From contig JADKFS010000016.1 of assembly GCA_016717335.1 (NCBI GenBank), positions 124,001 through 188,000 of the forward strand: a DNA stretch of 64,000 nucleotides, written 5' to 3'. Positions within the stretch are counted from its first letter, which is position 1. Each line of letters starts with the position of its first letter. This DNA comes from Candidatus Ribeiella danica. Lineage in GTDB: Bacteria; Chloroflexota; Chloroflexia; Chloroflexales; Roseiflexaceae. A model generated the notes under the pieces. That model made no database searches and was not told the origin of the DNA. It worked only from the letters and a program-made list of their open reading frames with translations. Shown here one piece after another: positions 7,799 to 15,949 of the stretch. The position numbers were made by a program, and so were the translations under genes.

Positions 7799-8572
7799 AT
7801 GCAAGATCGATCGAACGTTGACCGCGTGCTAGCAATTCTCCAGTACCTGGCGCACAACCCAGGCGAGCACGGAGTGCGCGCGCTGAGCGCTGCGCTCGAC
7901 ATGAGCCCGAGCACGGTGTTCCGTATGCTTGAGGCGCTCGAGCGAGCCGGGTTCGCGCGGCAGAACCCCGAGACCAGCCGCTACTGCATCGGCGTGCAGG
8001 CGGTTCAGCTCGGGCTAGCCGCGCTGAAGACCTTCGACCTGACCCGGGTCGCTCCGCCGTACCTCGAAAGCCTGGTCGCCGAGAGCGGCGAGTCGGCGTT
8101 CCTGGCAGCGCTCGACGGCGGCGAGGTGGTCTACCTGCAGAAGGAGGAGGGCCGCTACGCGATCCGGACCACGGCAGTGCTGGGCAGCCGGCGACCGCTG
8201 CACTGCACCGCGCTCGGCAAGGCGTTCCTCGCGGCGATGCCGGCGGATGCGGTGCGGGCGGTGCTTGAGCGCGCCGGCTTGCGCGCCTACACCCCGCACA
8301 CGATCGTCGACCTCGATCAGCTGTGGGAGGAGCTGGCCCAGGTGCGGCTGAGCGGCTACGCGGTCGATCGCGAGGAGATCGAGGAGGGGCTGATGTGCGT
8401 CGGCGCCCCAATCCGCGACCACACCAGCCAGCCGATCGCGGCGATCAGCCTGGCCGGCCCGATCGGGCGGATGCTGCCCAACCAAGATCGCTATGGGCGC
8501 CGCGTCGCGGCGACGGCGCTGGAGGTCTCGCTTGCGCTCGGCTACGCGCCGCCGGGAGGCAACATTCGGTAG
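7799..8572 (+). CDS. IclR-family transcriptional regulator
   Basis: DNA-binding regulator of 257 residues. The N-terminal winged helix-turn-helix is evident from VDRVLAILQYLA, GVRALSAALDMSPSTVFRML and LERAGFARQNPETSRY. The C-terminal effector domain has the usual VVYLQKEEG, HCTALGKAFLAAM and VDREEIEEGLMCVGAPI elements. It is followed after nine bases by an enolase-superfamily gene and then sugar dehydrogenases including KduD, so a sugar acid such as a keto-deoxy acid is a reasonable effector (compare KdgR, which is also IclR-type and controls kduD). It probably represses itself through the palindrome at 7768. Confidence 0.92.
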   Translation: MQDRSNVDRVLAILQYLAHNPGEHGVRALSAALDMSPSTVFRMLEALERAGFARQNPETSRYCIGVQAVQLGLAALKTFDLTRVAPPYLESLVAESGESAFLAALDGGEVVYLQKEEGRYAIRTTAVLGSRRPLHCTALGKAFLAAMPADAVRAVLERAGLRAYTPHTIVDLDQLWEELAQVRLSGYAVDREEIEEGLMCVGAPIRDHTSQPIAAISLAGPIGRMLPNQDRYGRRVAATALEVSLALGYAPPGGNIR

Positions 8573-8581
8573 GAGGAATGC

Positions 8582-9757
8582 GTGAAGATCACCGACGTCA
8601 CCACGATCAAGCTGAACTACCAGATGCCGGTCGCGATGGCCGACGCGATCCACTACATGCCCGCCCGGCCGACCCTGCTGGTGCAGGTGCACACCGACGC
8701 GGGCATCACCGGCCTGGGCGAGTCGGCGGCGTACGGCGGCTTCCTGGAGAGCACCGAGGCGATCATTCTGAACGAGCTGCGCCAGACGGTCCTCGGCCAG
8801 GACCCGTTCAAGGTCGAGCGGCTATGGAGCATGATGGCGACGCGCGCGCACCAGCGCGGCCGGCGCGGCATGCTGATGATGGCGATCAGCGGCGTCGACA
8901 TCGCGCTGTGGGACATCGTCGGCCAGGCGGTCAAGACCCCGCTGTACCGGCTGCTCGGCGGCTACCGCGACACGCTCGACGGCTATGCCTCGGCGGGGTT
9001 CTACGCGGCGAACAAAGGCCCGGCCGAACTGGCCGAGGAGTTCGGCGGCTACGCGGCGCGCGGCTTCCGGTTCGGCAAGATGAAGGTCGGCCGCAACCCC
9101 GAGGTCATGCTCAACCCGCTCCACGACATGCCGGCGGCCGACTACGCCACCGCCACGCTCGAGGAGGACGTCGAGCGGGTGCGCGTGGTGCGCGCGGCGG
9201 TCGGGCCGCGCTTCCGGCTGGCGATCGACGCCAACAACGCCTGGACGCCCTCGGTCGCGCTCAAGTTCATGCGCGCGGTCGAGCCGCTCGACATCTTCTG
9301 GCTGGAGGAGCCGGTCGCCACCGACGACATCGAGGGCAGCGCGCAGGTGGCCCATCAGCTCGACACGCCGGTCTCCGGCTACGAGACCGAGACGGGGCTG
9401 CCGGGCTTCCGCGAGCTGATCGCCCGCCGCGCGGTGGACATCGTGCAGCCCGACGCGATCTGGACCGGCGGGATCACCGAGTGCCGCAAGGTCGCCGCGC
9501 TGGCGCAGGCCTACGGGCTGCCGGTCATCCCGCACGTCTTCTCTTCGGCGGTCAGCTCGATCGCCAATATGCACTTGATCGCGGCGATCCCGAACGGCGG
9601 TCTGCTGGAGTTCGACCAGAACCCCAACCCGCTGCGCTCGGAGCTGTTCGAGCAGCCGATCGACATCGACGGCGACGGCAAGGTGCGCCTGCCGGAGCGG
9701 CCCGGCCTGGGTGTCACGCTGAACCAGGCGACGGTCGAAAAATACACACAGCGATAA
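8582..9757 (+). CDS. Mandelate racemase/muconate lactonizing enzyme family protein, probable sugar-acid dehydratase
   Basis: Enolase-superfamily enzyme of 391 residues with GTG start after AGGAGGAAT. The capping domain (VQVHTDAGITGLGES) is followed by the barrel: KMK (the KxK catalytic motif), DANNAW and WLEEPV metal ligands, a glutamate in YETETG, the QPDAIW aspartate and the IPHVFSSAVSS histidine. The His-Asp dyad plus KxK places it in the mandelate racemase subgroup, most of which dehydrate acid sugars to 2-keto-3-deoxy acids. Exact substrate is not readable from sequence. It is probably co-transcribed with the iclR gene upstream and dehydrogenases downstream. Confidence 0.85.
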   Translation: MKITDVTTIKLNYQMPVAMADAIHYMPARPTLLVQVHTDAGITGLGESAAYGGFLESTEAIILNELRQTVLGQDPFKVERLWSMMATRAHQRGRRGMLMMAISGVDIALWDIVGQAVKTPLYRLLGGYRDTLDGYASAGFYAANKGPAELAEEFGGYAARGFRFGKMKVGRNPEVMLNPLHDMPAADYATATLEEDVERVRVVRAAVGPRFRLAIDANNAWTPSVALKFMRAVEPLDIFWLEEPVATDDIEGSAQVAHQLDTPVSGYETETGLPGFRELIARRAVDIVQPDAIWTGGITECRKVAALAQAYGLPVIPHVFSSAVSSIANMHLIAAIPNGGLLEFDQNPNPLRSELFEQPIDIDGDGKVRLPERPGLGVTLNQATVEKYTQR

Positions 9758-9826
9758 GTTCGAAGTAGGGTGGCATGTGTGCGGGCGCACCCTCGCCCCC
9801 CACACCACAACAAAGGAGGAGCAACA

Positions 9827-10606
9827 ATGAAGTTACAGGGCAAAGTCGCAATCGTCACCGGTGGAGCGTCGGGGATGGGCAAGGCGATCTGCCTGCGCTA
9901 CGCCAAAGAGGGCGCCAGCGTCGTCGTCGCCGACATGAACCTCGCCGGCGCCCAGAAGGTCGCCGAAGAGATCAGCGGATCGGGCGGCAAGGCCGTGGCC
10001 GCGCAGGTGGACGTGCGCAACCAGCAGCAGGTCCAGGCGATGGTCGACACGGCGGTGCGCGAGTTCGGCGGGCTGGACATTCTGGTCAACAACGCCGGCG
10101 TCGGCAAGATCATCCCGTTCTTCGAGACCACCGAGAAGGACTGGGATTTCATGTTCGACATCAACTGCAAGGGGCTGCTGTGGTGCAGCCAGGCCGCCGC
10201 GAAGGTCATGGTCGAGCAGGGCCGCGGCGGCAAGATCGTCAACCTGGCCTCGCAGGCCGGCCGGCGCGGCGAGTCGCTCGTGCTGGCCTACTGCGCCAGC
10301 AAGGCCTGCGTCATCAGCATGAACCAGTCGATCGCGCTGGCGCTCGCGCCGCACAAGATCAACGTCAACGCGATTGCCCCCGGCATCGTCGACACGCCGT
10401 TCTGGGACGAGGTGGACAAGCAGTTCGCGAAGCTGCTGAACATGGAAGTTGGCGAGCCGAAGCGCACCTTCACCAAGTCGATCCCGCTCGGCCGGATCGA
10501 GCAGCCCGAGGACGTGACCGGCCCAGCCGTGTTCCTGGCCTCGTCCGAGTCCGACTACATCACGCAGCAGTGCCTCAACGTCGACGGCGGCAACTGGCCG
10601 AGCTAG
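9827..10606 (+). CDS. SDR-family sugar alcohol dehydrogenase, sorbitol dehydrogenase-like
   Basis: NAD(P)-dependent oxidoreductase of 259 residues starting at the ATG after AAAGGAGG. Glycine motif TGGASGMG, NNAG, the catalytic serine region NLASQAGRRGES, and YCASK (Tyr/Lys of the active site) are intact. NVNAIAPGIVDTPFWDEVD and the C-terminus YITQQCLNVDGGNW closely resemble Rhodobacter sorbitol/galactitol dehydrogenase (SmoS/PolS type). In this cluster it probably oxidises a polyol or the hydroxyl of a sugar acid. Confidence 0.87.
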   Translation: MKLQGKVAIVTGGASGMGKAICLRYAKEGASVVVADMNLAGAQKVAEEISGSGGKAVAAQVDVRNQQQVQAMVDTAVREFGGLDILVNNAGVGKIIPFFETTEKDWDFMFDINCKGLLWCSQAAAKVMVEQGRGGKIVNLASQAGRRGESLVLAYCASKACVISMNQSIALALAPHKINVNAIAPGIVDTPFWDEVDKQFAKLLNMEVGEPKRTFTKSIPLGRIEQPEDVTGPAVFLASSESDYITQQCLNVDGGNWPS

Positions 10607-10607
10607 G

Positions 10608-10672
10608 AGCCAGCAGGCAGTACAACACTCCTGCCTACTGCAGACTGCCAACTGCAACTCAGTCGGCAGACG
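10608..10672. repeat. Paired GCAGT/ACTGC-type hairpin
   Basis: GCAGGCAGT faces CCTACTGCAGACTGCCAACT, with further CTGCAACT copies. It fills the gap between the SDR and aldehyde dehydrogenase genes. The same unit type occurs at about 20818-20860 and 62697-62782. Confidence 0.55.
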
Positions 10673-10714
10673 ACAATTTGGGCACAGCCAGCAGTGCACA
10701 TGAAGGAGACATCA

Positions 10715-12226
10715 ATGGCGATGCTAGAGACATACCAGATGTACATCGGGGGCGAGTGGCGCGCCTCCAGCGACGGGAAGACCCGGCCCGTGCTGAACCC
10801 TGCCACCGGCGAGGCGTTTGCCGAGGTGCCGGAGGGGACGCGCGACGACGCGCACGCGGCGCTGGTGTCCGCGAAGGCGGCCCAGCCGGCCTGGGCGGCG
10901 CTGACCGGCGTGCAGCGCGCCGCGCATATCATTCGGGCGGTCGAGCTGATCAGGAACGACTCGGAGCGCCTGGCGCGGCTGGTCGTGCGCGAGCAGGGCA
11001 AGCCGCTGGTCGAGGCGCGCGGCGAGATCGGCGGCGCGGCCGGCTTCCTCGAATACTTCACCGCCTTCGCCCGCGCGCCGATCGGGGAGATCGTCGCCGC
11101 CGATAACGCCAAAGAAGATATCTGGATTCGCAACGTGCCCTACGGCGTCGTCGTCGGCATCATCCCGTGGAACTACCCCGCCGCGCTGTTCTCGCGCAAA
11201 GTCGGCCCAGCGCTGATGGCCGGCAACACGATCGTGGTCAAGCCGCACGAGGACACGCCGCTCAGCTCGATCGAGCTGGCGCGGATCTGCGAGGCCGCCG
11301 GCATCCCGCCGGGCGTGGTCAACGTCGTCACCGGCGCGGGCACCGTGGTGGGCGATGCGCTCGTCCGCGACCCGATCACGCAGCTTGTCACCGTCACCGG
11401 CTCGGTGCGCGCCGGCAAGCAGATCCTGGCCGCGGCGTCCGAGAATATCACCGTGGTCTCGCTCGAGCTTGGCGGCAAGGCGCCCTTCATCGTGATGGAC
11501 GACGCGGACGTGGAGCTGGCGGCGCGAAACGCGATCCACGCGCGCTTCGTCAACTGCGGCCAGGTCTGCACCTGCAACGAGCGCACCTACGTCCACCGCC
11601 GGGTGTTCGACCAGTTCCTGGAGCGCTACGTCGACCTGGCGCGCCAGCTGCGCCTGGGCGACCCGATGCGGACCGACATCGACCTCGGCCCGAAGGTCAA
11701 CCAGATCGAGCTGGAGAAGCTCGAGCGCATGGTCGCCCGGGCGCAGGAGCAGGGCGCCGAGGTGGTGCTGGGCGGCGGGCGGCCGGAGGGCAAGGAGTTC
11801 CAGCGCGGCTTCTGGTACGCGCCGACCGTGCTGACCAACGTGCGCAACGACATGGACATCATGCAGCAGGAGATCTTCGGCCCGATCACGCCGATCATGC
11901 CGTTCGACGACTTCGAGGAGGCGGTTGGGCTGGCCAACGACACCAAGTACGGCCTGACGGCGTACGTGTTCACGAACGATATCAGGCGCATGATGCGGGC
12001 GGTTGAGGCGATCGATTTCGGCGAAGTGTACATCAACAAGATCGGGCCGGAGCAGTTCCAGGGCTTCCATACGGGCTACCGCCACAGCGGAATGGGCGGC
12101 GACGACGGGCACCACGGCTTCGCGCACTACTTCCGCAAGAAGACCGTCTACGTCAACTACGGCGATGTCTCGACCGCCGGGATGCTGCCCTATACGACTC
12201 CCGTAGCCGACCTGCCGCCGCAGTAG
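10715..12226 (+). CDS. aldA: Aldehyde dehydrogenase, lactaldehyde/glycolaldehyde dehydrogenase (AldA)-like
   Basis: NAD-dependent aldehyde dehydrogenase of 503 residues. IIPWNYPAALF, KPHEDTPLSSIE, VTGSVRAGKQI, LELGGKAPFIVMDDAD (general base Glu) and NCGQVCTCNER (catalytic Cys) are all present. The stretch around the cysteine and the tail (NKIGPEQFQGFHTGYRHSG, GGDDGHHG) resemble E. coli AldA more than betaine-aldehyde or succinic-semialdehyde enzymes. I chose the ATG at 10715 after GAAGGAGA; a GTG at 10694 is in frame. In this cluster it would oxidise a short hydroxyaldehyde released from sugar breakdown. Confidence 0.85.
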   Translation: MAMLETYQMYIGGEWRASSDGKTRPVLNPATGEAFAEVPEGTRDDAHAALVSAKAAQPAWAALTGVQRAAHIIRAVELIRNDSERLARLVVREQGKPLVEARGEIGGAAGFLEYFTAFARAPIGEIVAADNAKEDIWIRNVPYGVVVGIIPWNYPAALFSRKVGPALMAGNTIVVKPHEDTPLSSIELARICEAAGIPPGVVNVVTGAGTVVGDALVRDPITQLVTVTGSVRAGKQILAAASENITVVSLELGGKAPFIVMDDADVELAARNAIHARFVNCGQVCTCNERTYVHRRVFDQFLERYVDLARQLRLGDPMRTDIDLGPKVNQIELEKLERMVARAQEQGAEVVLGGGRPEGKEFQRGFWYAPTVLTNVRNDMDIMQQEIFGPITPIMPFDDFEEAVGLANDTKYGLTAYVFTNDIRRMMRAVEAIDFGEVYINKIGPEQFQGFHTGYRHSGMGGDDGHHGFAHYFRKKTVYVNYGDVSTAGMLPYTTPVADLPPQ

Positions 12227-12591
12227 CGACGTAGTGAACCGCCAAGACGCCAAGGTCGCCGAGGAAGCGGATCGCTGTCAAGCGAAACCTGCTTTTACCA
12301 CCAAGACACGAAGACACCAAGGGTTGAAGCGCCCGAGATGTGATCGACGGCGACGCTTTAGCTTGATTCTTGGTGGCTTGGTGCCTTGGTGGTTCCTTCT
12401 CAGACAGCTTCTTTGACATGGTTCTTGCGAGCCTTACAGTTCGGGGTAGGGGTGTGGGGGGCCGAAGACCCCTTTAAACCTCCCCAACTGTAAAGCGGAT
12501 CGCTGACAAGCGAAACCTTGTCTTCGCGTCCTCAGGGTCTCGGCGGTTAGAACTCTTGCTTCCGCGCGCGGGGAAAAGAGGAGCGCAACCT
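12227..12591. other. Intergenic region with paired-array elements and a candidate promoter
   Basis: No gene. Units of the type ACCACCAAGACACGAAGACA (12298 on) face TTCTTGGTGGCTTGGTGCCT (12367 on), forming a hairpin. AGCGGATCGCTG-CAAGCGAAACC appears twice (about 12268 and 12495). TTACAGTT-CGGGG (12433) pairs with CCCCAACTGTAA (12484). TTGACA (12413-12418) with TACAGT (12435-12440) and a 16-base spacer is a possible promoter for the zinc dehydrogenase gene. Confidence 0.6.
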
Positions 12592-13614
12592 ATGCATGCC
12601 GCTTTCTACGAGGGGAACCGGACGATTAGCCTGGGGCCATGCGTGCCGGTGCCGCCGGCCCCGGGCGAGGTGCAGGTCCAGATATCGCACTGCGGTATCT
12701 GCGGAACCGATATGCACATCTTTCATGGCGATATGGATCGGCGGGTCCACATGCCGCAGATTATGGGCCACGAAGTGTCGGGCACGATCGCGGCTATCGG
12801 CGCGGGCGTAGTGGGCCTGGCGCTTGGCGAGCGCGTGGTGGTGCGGCCCCTGAGCGCGTGCGGCGCTTGCCCGGCCTGCCGCGCCGGGCATAGTCACATC
12901 TGCCAGAACCTCAAGTTCCTCGGAATCGACACGCCCGGCGGCCTGCAAAGCTACTGGACAGTTCCCGCCGACACGGTGCACCGTCTGCCGGCCAACATGT
13001 CGCTGGCGCACGGGGCCATGATCGAGCCGCTGGCGGTGGCCTGTCACGACGTGCGGATGGGCGGCGTGCAGGCGGGCGAGCATGTCGTCGTGATCGGCGG
13101 CGGGCCGATCGGGACACTGATCGCGCTGGTAGCCCGGCAGGCTGGCGCGCGCGTGTTGGTCTCGGAGGTCAACCCGTTCCGGCTGCAGCTCGCGCAGGAG
13201 CTGGGGCTGGACACCTTCAACCCGCGCGAGAGCGACCTGGTCGCCCACGTGACCGCGCAGACCAACCAGGCCGGCGCCGATGTCGTCTTCGAGGTCAGCG
13301 GCACGCCGGCCGGCGCGGAGGTCATGACAGATCTGGCGCGCACGCGCGGCCGGATCGTGGTAGTGGCAATCTTCAGCAAGCCGCCGCCGGTCAACCTCCA
13401 CCGCGTCTTCTGGCGCGAGCTGCGGCTGATGGGCGCGCGCGTCTACGAGCGCGAGGACTTCGACACGGCGATCCAGCTGGCCGCGTCGGGCGCTATCCCA
13501 CTGGATCGGCTGATCACACAGATCCGGCCACTCGGCGAGCTGGAGGACAGCTTGAAGCAGCTGGAGAGCGGCGGGCAGGTGATGAAGATTCTGCTGCAGG
13601 TCGCGGCGTCGTAG
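12592..13614 (+). CDS. Zinc-dependent alcohol dehydrogenase (MDR family)
   Basis: Medium-chain dehydrogenase of 340 residues, ATG preceded by AGAGGAG. Catalytic zinc ligands lie in CGICGTDMHIF and GHEVSG; structural zinc cysteines in CGACPACRAGHSHIC; the nucleotide fold in VVIGGGPIGTL. It resembles sorbitol, threonine and (R,R)-butanediol dehydrogenases. Its position between AldA and KduD suggests a polyol or sugar-acid substrate. Fully intact. Confidence 0.88.
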   Translation: MHAAFYEGNRTISLGPCVPVPPAPGEVQVQISHCGICGTDMHIFHGDMDRRVHMPQIMGHEVSGTIAAIGAGVVGLALGERVVVRPLSACGACPACRAGHSHICQNLKFLGIDTPGGLQSYWTVPADTVHRLPANMSLAHGAMIEPLAVACHDVRMGGVQAGEHVVVIGGGPIGTLIALVARQAGARVLVSEVNPFRLQLAQELGLDTFNPRESDLVAHVTAQTNQAGADVVFEVSGTPAGAEVMTDLARTRGRIVVVAIFSKPPPVNLHRVFWRELRLMGARVYEREDFDTAIQLAASGAIPLDRLITQIRPLGELEDSLKQLESGGQVMKILLQVAAS

Positions 13615-13667
13615 GGGATCGAAGCACGCTGCCGGCGCCACGCAGCCGAGACGAGAGGGAGCCCACG

Positions 13668-14438
13668 ATGCACACGATCGATCTATTCAATCTGAGTGGT
13701 AAGACGGCGCTGGTGACCGGCTGCCGCCGCGGCATGGGCAAAGCCATGGCGATCGCGCTTGCCGAAGCTGGCGCGGACATCGTCGGCGTCAGCGCCACGC
13801 TCGAGCCGACCGGCAGCCAGGTCGAGCAGGCGGTGCGGGCGGCCGGCCGGCAGTTCACGGGCTATGCCTGCGACTTCGCGGACCGCCAGGCGCTGTACGC
13901 GTTTATCGAGCAGGTCAACCACGATGTTCCCACGGTCGACATTCTGGTCAACAACGCGGGCACGATCTTCAGGAAGCCGGCGGCCGAATACGCAGACGAG
14001 GACTGGGATAGGATTCTCGAGATCAATCTGAACGCCCAGTTCATCCTCAGCCGTGAGTTCGGCAAACGGATGGTCGCGCGCGGATCGGGCAAGATCATCT
14101 TTACCGCCTCGCTGCTGACATTCCAGGGCGGCATCCTCGTGCCTGCGTACGCTGCCAGCAAAGCCGGCGTCGGGCAGCTGACCAAGGCGCTGGCGAACGA
14201 GTGGGCCGGCAGAGGCGTGCAGGTCAACGCGATCGCGCCAGGGTATATCAGCACAGACAACACGGAAGCCCTGCGCAATGACCCGCAGCGCGCGCGCGCC
14301 ATCCTCGACCGCATCCCCGCCGGCCGGTGGGGCGAGGTGGACGATTTCAAGGGGCCGATCGTCTTCCTGGCCTCCGCTGCATCCGATTACGTGAGCGGTA
14401 CGATTTTGACGGTGGACGGCGGCTGGATGGGCCGCTGA
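13668..14438 (+). CDS. kduD: 2-dehydro-3-deoxy-D-gluconate 5-dehydrogenase (KduD-like SDR)
   Basis: SDR of 256 residues strongly resembling KduD: TGCRRGMGKAMA, ADIVGVSA, VDILVNNAGTI, SLLTFQGGILVPAYAASKAGV with the YxxxK pair, ANEWAGRGVQVNAIAPGYI and the family-diagnostic ILDRIPAGRWGEVDDFKGP, plus the terminal TVDGGWM. KduD interconverts 2,5-diketo-3-deoxygluconate and 2-keto-3-deoxygluconate in uronate breakdown. It ends the plus-strand cluster and is followed by a terminator-like hairpin. Confidence 0.88.
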   Translation: MHTIDLFNLSGKTALVTGCRRGMGKAMAIALAEAGADIVGVSATLEPTGSQVEQAVRAAGRQFTGYACDFADRQALYAFIEQVNHDVPTVDILVNNAGTIFRKPAAEYADEDWDRILEINLNAQFILSREFGKRMVARGSGKIIFTASLLTFQGGILVPAYAASKAGVGQLTKALANEWAGRGVQVNAIAPGYISTDNTEALRNDPQRARAILDRIPAGRWGEVDDFKGPIVFLASAASDYVSGTILTVDGGWMGR

Positions 14439-14453
14439 CGACGATCGACAGCG

Positions 14454-14491
14454 CGAGGCCCGGAGTGCTCCCCGGGCCTCGTTCTGATCTT
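14454..14491 (+). terminator. Rho-independent terminator after kduD
   Basis: A 10-bp perfect stem CGAGGCCCGG/CCGGGCCTCG with an 8-base loop is followed by TTCTGATCTT. It lies between convergent genes. Confidence 0.65.
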
Positions 14492-14521
14492 GCTACCAGA
14501 CATAGAACTACTGGCGAGCCA

Positions 14522-15820
14522 CTACCCCGGCTTGGTCGTGGCCTCCTTCTCCGCGGCCTCGGCGCTGATCGACCGGCGCGCCTGCTTGGCCGAAAGTCCA
14601 TCGAGCCGCCGGTAGGTATAGGTGAACAAGTCGCGCGCGATCGCCGAGACCGGCGCGGCCAGCACGATGCCGAGCAGGCCGAAGACCTGGCCCATCGCGA
14701 TCAGCACCACCGTCAGGATGGCCGGGTGGATGCCGATGCTCTCGCCGATGATGCGCGGGACCAGAAAGTTGTTCTCGAGCTGCTGGACGATGATGTAGAC
14801 CGCCAGCACCGCCAGGCCGGCCTGCACGCCGCCGCCGGATACGAAGAAGCCGATCAGCACGCCGGGGATGGCGCCGATGATCGGCCCGATGATCGGGATC
14901 AGCTCGGTCAGCCCGGCGACGATCGCCAGCAGCAGCGCGTACGGCACGTGGATGCCGAACAGCCGCAGGCCCAGCAGCCCGACGCCAACCATCAGCCCCA
15001 CGGCGACGCCCAGCACCAACTGGCCGCGCACATAGTCGTTCAGCACCTCGCTGATCATCCCCCAGACGTTCCAGAAATCGCGGCGGATACGCGGGTGCAG
15101 GATGCGATTGACGAACGCGCGGCCCTGCGCCTGGTCATTCAGCACGTAGAACAGCCAGATCGGGATGATCAGAAAGCCGATCAGGAAGGTCACGGTGTTG
15201 ATCACCTGGATGACCTGGGTCAGAATGAACGCGCCCACCGTCTGCAGGTAGGTCGAGACATTGGCCTGCAGCGTGCGCAGCGCGTTCTGCGCGCCCTGCT
15301 CGATCGGCGGCTGCAGGGCGAGCGGCACCAGGTCGCGGTAGCGCTGGAGCCAGGCCTGGCCGGTCGACTGGACCTGCTCGATCGACGGAAAGCTCTCGAT
15401 CAGCTGCTGCATCTGTCCGACGATCGGCGGGATGATGTAGTCGGCCGCGATCACGATCAGCACGATCCCGCCGGCGTAGACGGTGAGAATGGCCAGCCAG
15501 CGCGGCATGCGGCGCGCGAGCCGGTTGACGAGCGGCAGCAGCAGGAAGGCCAGCACCACGCCGATGAGGAACGGCGTGAGCGCCGGCCAGGCGTTCCACA
15601 GCAGCCAGCCGACCGCGTAGAGCGCCAGCAGCACCAGCAGCCAGCGCGCCAGCGTGCGCCGCGACGGGGCGGTGATCTCGAGCGGCGCGGCCGGCACGAC
15701 ATCGCCCGCGCCGTCGGGCAGTTCGAGCGGCTTCGGGGCGCCGTCGCCGGGCCGGCGCTCTTCGGGCAGCGCGCCGGCGGGAACGGGCGGCGCGATCCGT
15801 GGTTGCTTACTGCGGGCCAC
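14522..15820 (-). CDS. AI-2E family (PerM/UPF0118) membrane transporter
   Basis: Polytopic membrane protein of 432 residues; GTG start preceded by AAAGGAG. About 75 N-terminal residues are polar and rich in Pro/Gly, then seven to eight helices: paired helices around LLVLLALYAVGWLLW and PFLIGVVLAFLLLPLV, a long soluble segment, and the family block ELIPIIGPIIGAIPGVLIG followed by QQLENNFLVPRIIGESIGIHP. Members have been linked to autoinducer-2 export or Na+/H+ antiport; the substrate here is unknown. Confidence 0.9.
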   Translation of the reverse strand: MARSKQPRIAPPVPAGALPEERRPGDGAPKPLELPDGAGDVVPAAPLEITAPSRRTLARWLLVLLALYAVGWLLWNAWPALTPFLIGVVLAFLLLPLVNRLARRMPRWLAILTVYAGGIVLIVIAADYIIPPIVGQMQQLIESFPSIEQVQSTGQAWLQRYRDLVPLALQPPIEQGAQNALRTLQANVSTYLQTVGAFILTQVIQVINTVTFLIGFLIIPIWLFYVLNDQAQGRAFVNRILHPRIRRDFWNVWGMISEVLNDYVRGQLVLGVAVGLMVGVGLLGLRLFGIHVPYALLLAIVAGLTELIPIIGPIIGAIPGVLIGFFVSGGGVQAGLAVLAVYIIVQQLENNFLVPRIIGESIGIHPAILTVVLIAMGQVFGLLGIVLAAPVSAIARDLFTYTYRRLDGLSAKQARRSISAEAAEKEATTKPG

Positions 15821-15949
15821 AGCAGCTCCTTTCGTCCTGAGCGATGCTCGAATACGCGGGCCGCTGCGCGCGCCCGCTCTCCAGATGCGGTATTATAGCC
15901 TAAACAGCGCGCAGTTTGGGGCGGGCCTCGACACACAGGCGGGGTGTAT

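Noticed and set aside
14522..15820. A quorum-sensing role for the AI-2E-family gene
   Set aside because: Family name only; there is no luxS or receptor gene nearby, and members have other reported functions.
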